NCBI GenBank assembly: GCA_949788275.1
Contig: OX460916.1
Coordinates: 2,418,001 to 2,482,000 of the forward strand
Length of the DNA: 64,000 bases
Origin: Weeksellaceae bacterium
GTDB taxonomy: Bacteria > Bacteroidota > Bacteroidia > Flavobacteriales > Weeksellaceae
Reading direction: 5' to 3'
Below, piece after piece: positions 62,324 through 64,000 of the stretch. The notes below the pieces were generated by a model that saw only the letters and a program-made list of their open reading frames with translations, did not search any database and was not told the DNA's origin. Position numbers and translations under genes: made by a program. Position 1 is the stretch's first letter, and every line of letters starts with the position of its first letter.

Positions 62324-63091
62324 ATGAAAACTTTAGACTACCAAAAACTGGAACAAGTTTCAGCGCAAAAATTTAAATTTAGGATAGGGGATTATCTTTC
62401 AGATGCGTATCAAATATTTACACAACAATGGATGAATTTTGTGTTATACACCTTAGCCTTGGTATTTATCTTAGGCCTATCTTCCATTACACTTATAGGC
62501 CCTTATTTATTAACATATCCCCTCATTATGGGCTATTTTGTAGTAGCTGAAAAAATTGAAAACAAAGAAGAAGTTCGTTTCAACGATTTCTTCGGAGGCA
62601 TGAAAAACTACGACCAATACTTTATCTTTATGCTCGTCTTGCTCTTGTGTTCGTTCATTTTGTTTATCCCCCTTATTATATGGGCTATAACGGCTGGGTT
62701 ATTTACCGAAACCATGAATAACGAGGCGACGGCTGAAGCTCTTTCTACGCTCTTTGCAGGGTCCTTTTTTCTTCTTTTCCCATATCTATTGATCGGTAGT
62801 GTTCTTTTACAAGTTCTATTCTTTTTAGTACCTTACCTTATACATTATGGGAATTATAAAGCGATAGAAGCCCTGAAGATTTCCATTAAAGTCGCTAAAA
62901 CAAACGTATTGTATTTGGCATTATTTGTCATCATATGCAGTATTATTTCCTCTTTAGGCGCTATTATCTGCTATGTAGGCCTACTTGCAACAATTCCTTT
63001 CGGTTATCTAATGATTTACTCCTTTTTAAAAGATTTTATATTAACCAAGAATTCTGCGATTGATGGCATTGGTACAAACCAAGAATTATAG
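62324..63091 (+). CDS. Uncharacterised membrane protein, tandem paralogue 2
   Basis: This 255-residue, about six-helix protein is the sister of the gene 991 bases upstream. The first ten residues are identical (MKTLDYQKLE), and PLIMGYFVVAEKIEN and FNDFFGGMKNY are conserved; the helices near residues 110-140 and the tail differ. The family and role are unknown. It has its own upstream region of 223 bases and is followed 42 bases later by pabB. Confidence 0.85.
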   Translation: MKTLDYQKLEQVSAQKFKFRIGDYLSDAYQIFTQQWMNFVLYTLALVFILGLSSITLIGPYLLTYPLIMGYFVVAEKIENKEEVRFNDFFGGMKNYDQYFIFMLVLLLCSFILFIPLIIWAITAGLFTETMNNEATAEALSTLFAGSFFLLFPYLLIGSVLLQVLFFLVPYLIHYGNYKAIEALKISIKVAKTNVLYLALFVIICSIISSLGAIICYVGLLATIPFGYLMIYSFLKDFILTKNSAIDGIGTNQEL

Positions 63092-63133
63092 TATTTTTAT
63101 AGCATGTTAACAACACATTCAATTTTTGATAAA

Positions 63134-64000
63134 ATGAATGAATTGGGAGCGTTAAACGTTCCCTTTTTTTTTATGATCGATTTCCTCAAAGAACAAGGCG
63201 AAGTTATTCCGCTTGATGCCTTGGATCCTTCGATTCAATTTTCAATCGATCAACGAGAGGTTATCACTCATCCACCTATATTTCATTGGAAAAAAATGCC
63301 TATTGACCGAGCCACTTATGAACAACAATTCGCTATTGTTCATAAGCATCTACGTTTAGGCAACTCCTACCTCACTAATCTTACATGTAAAACTGCCATT
63401 GACACTAACCTGACATTACACGATATCTATACTTACGCTCAGGCAAAATATAAACTCGTCTACAAAAATGATTTTGTGTGTTTTTCACCGGAACGATTTG
63501 TTAAAATAACCAATGGAATTATTTCAACAAACCCCATGAAAGGAACAATTGATGCGGCGACACCAAATGCTGCGGAAACAATTTTAAACGACGAAAAAGA
63601 AACGGCTGAACACGCTACAATTGTCGATTTACTAAGAAACGACTTAAGTTTAGTGGCCACCCATGTAAAAGTGACCAACTACCGCTATATCGAAGAAGTA
63701 AGAACCAACGACCAAACGTTATTGCAAGTAAGTTCAGAGATACAGGGTTCTTTAAGGCCGCACTACAACCAACAGCTAGGCGATATTTTTAATCAGCTCT
63801 TACCTGCGGGCTCCATCTGTGGTGCACCCAAAAAGAAGACCCTTGAAATTATTCAAGAAGCCGAATCTTACCAACGCAATTTCTATACGGGTGTCTTTGG
63901 GGTATTCGATGGAAAGAATCTTGATTCAGCGGTGATGATTAGATTTATAGAAAATGAAGACCAGCAAATGTACTTCAAAAGCGGTGGTGGTATTACAGCC
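63134..64000 (+). CDS. pabB: Para-aminobenzoate synthase component I (partial)
   Basis: This open frame of 289 codons runs off the right edge. It is a chorismate-binding enzyme of the short PabB type, making aminodeoxychorismate for folate. Motifs: TNPMKGT, IVDLLRNDLS, LPAGSICGAPK, YTGVFGVFDG, SAVMIRF and GGGITA. It is too short to be full TrpE and lacks the TrpE N-terminal domain. I use the ATG at 63134: the resulting start MNELGALNVPFFFMIDF matches the ELGxxxxPFLFIIDF pattern I recall for PabB, although an ATG at 63173 is also possible. A terminator-like hairpin lies inside codons 4-10. Confidence 0.92.
   Translation, partial: MNELGALNVPFFFMIDFLKEQGEVIPLDALDPSIQFSIDQREVITHPPIFHWKKMPIDRATYEQQFAIVHKHLRLGNSYLTNLTCKTAIDTNLTLHDIYTYAQAKYKLVYKNDFVCFSPERFVKITNGIISTNPMKGTIDAATPNAAETILNDEKETAEHATIVDLLRNDLSLVATHVKVTNYRYIEEVRTNDQTLLQVSSEIQGSLRPHYNQQLGDIFNQLLPAGSICGAPKKKTLEIIQEAESYQRNFYTGVFGVFDGKNLDSAVMIRFIENEDQQMYFKSGGGITA
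63145..63172 (+). terminator. Terminator-like hairpin inside the pabB start
   Basis: GGGAGCGT (63145-63152) pairs with ACGTTCCC (63156-63163, one G-T), TAA loop, followed by nine T. It could end the paralogue 2 message or attenuate pabB. It is in frame with pabB as LGALNVPFFF. Confidence 0.65.

Noticed and set aside
1-64000. Prophage, integrative element or defence island
   Set aside because: No integrase, transposase, phage, restriction or CRISPR gene was seen, and gene content and base composition are uniform apart from the GC-richer repeat copies.

Overview
The window is a low-GC chromosomal segment of a member of the Flavobacteriia (Bacteroidota), probably a yellow, zeaxanthin-making relative of Weeksellaceae or Flavobacteriaceae; the genus is not certain. 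The evidence is the gliding/type IX secretion genes gldB, gldC and sprA, the fused CcoN-CcoO oxidase subunit, a flavobacterial carotenoid cluster, many Bacteroidota -7 boxes (TAnnTTTG), and the ruvA-sprA-gcvH-vanZ and rimP-nusA-infB gene orders. No rRNA, CRISPR array, transposase or phage gene was seen. There is one tRNA, Leu(TAG).

Layout: 1-2.6 kb holds the tail of an unknown gene, an acyltransferase-3 protein, a pirin and a small GNAT protein. 3-4.7 kb is gamma-glutamyltransferase. 5-10.1 kb is a tightly coupled carotenoid operon (marR-crtI-crtB-unknown-SRPBCC-crtZ-lycopene cyclase) predicted to make zeaxanthin. 10.3-15.4 kb holds a TonB-dependent receptor and a zinc-ribbon/SPFH pair. 15.8-20.7 kb is rimP-nusA-infB. 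20.8-28 kb is mixed housekeeping: DUF456, MscS channel, pdxJ, an esterase, an orphan ABC ATPase, a YceI lipoprotein, DUF423 and tsaB. 28.6-32.3 kb holds a TolC-type protein, gldC, gldB and nadE. 32.3-40.8 kb is ruvA-sprA-gcvH-vanZ.

40.9-49.7 kb is a complete cbb3 oxidase locus (ccoI, ccoS, ccoNO, ccoQ, ccoP, ccoG, fixH, SafE-like), divergent from a Crp/Fnr regulator at 49.8 kb. 50.8-52.5 kb is a LytS/LytR-type two-component pair. 52.6-56.3 kb holds three outer-membrane barrels and a PCMD lipoprotein. 56.5-61.3 kb holds tRNA-Leu, a DUF3127 protein with an SSB-like tail, aat, DUF3108, nfu, mrp, DinB and a nitroreductase. 61.3-64 kb holds two tandem paralogous membrane proteins and the start of pabB.

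The most unusual signal is non-coding: five dispersed copies of one structured intergenic repeat (near 15.7, 28.1, 28.5, 50.6 and 54.3 kb). They share a GGAT/ATCC stem, a variable stem that covaries between copies, and a small 3-bp stem closed by a GTA-like loop that covaries in all five. All follow the 3' end of a gene. Other points are a perfect FNR-consensus palindrome upstream of yceI, a second palindrome between the Crp/Fnr gene and the cbb3 operon, and a terminator-like hairpin inside the first codons of pabB.
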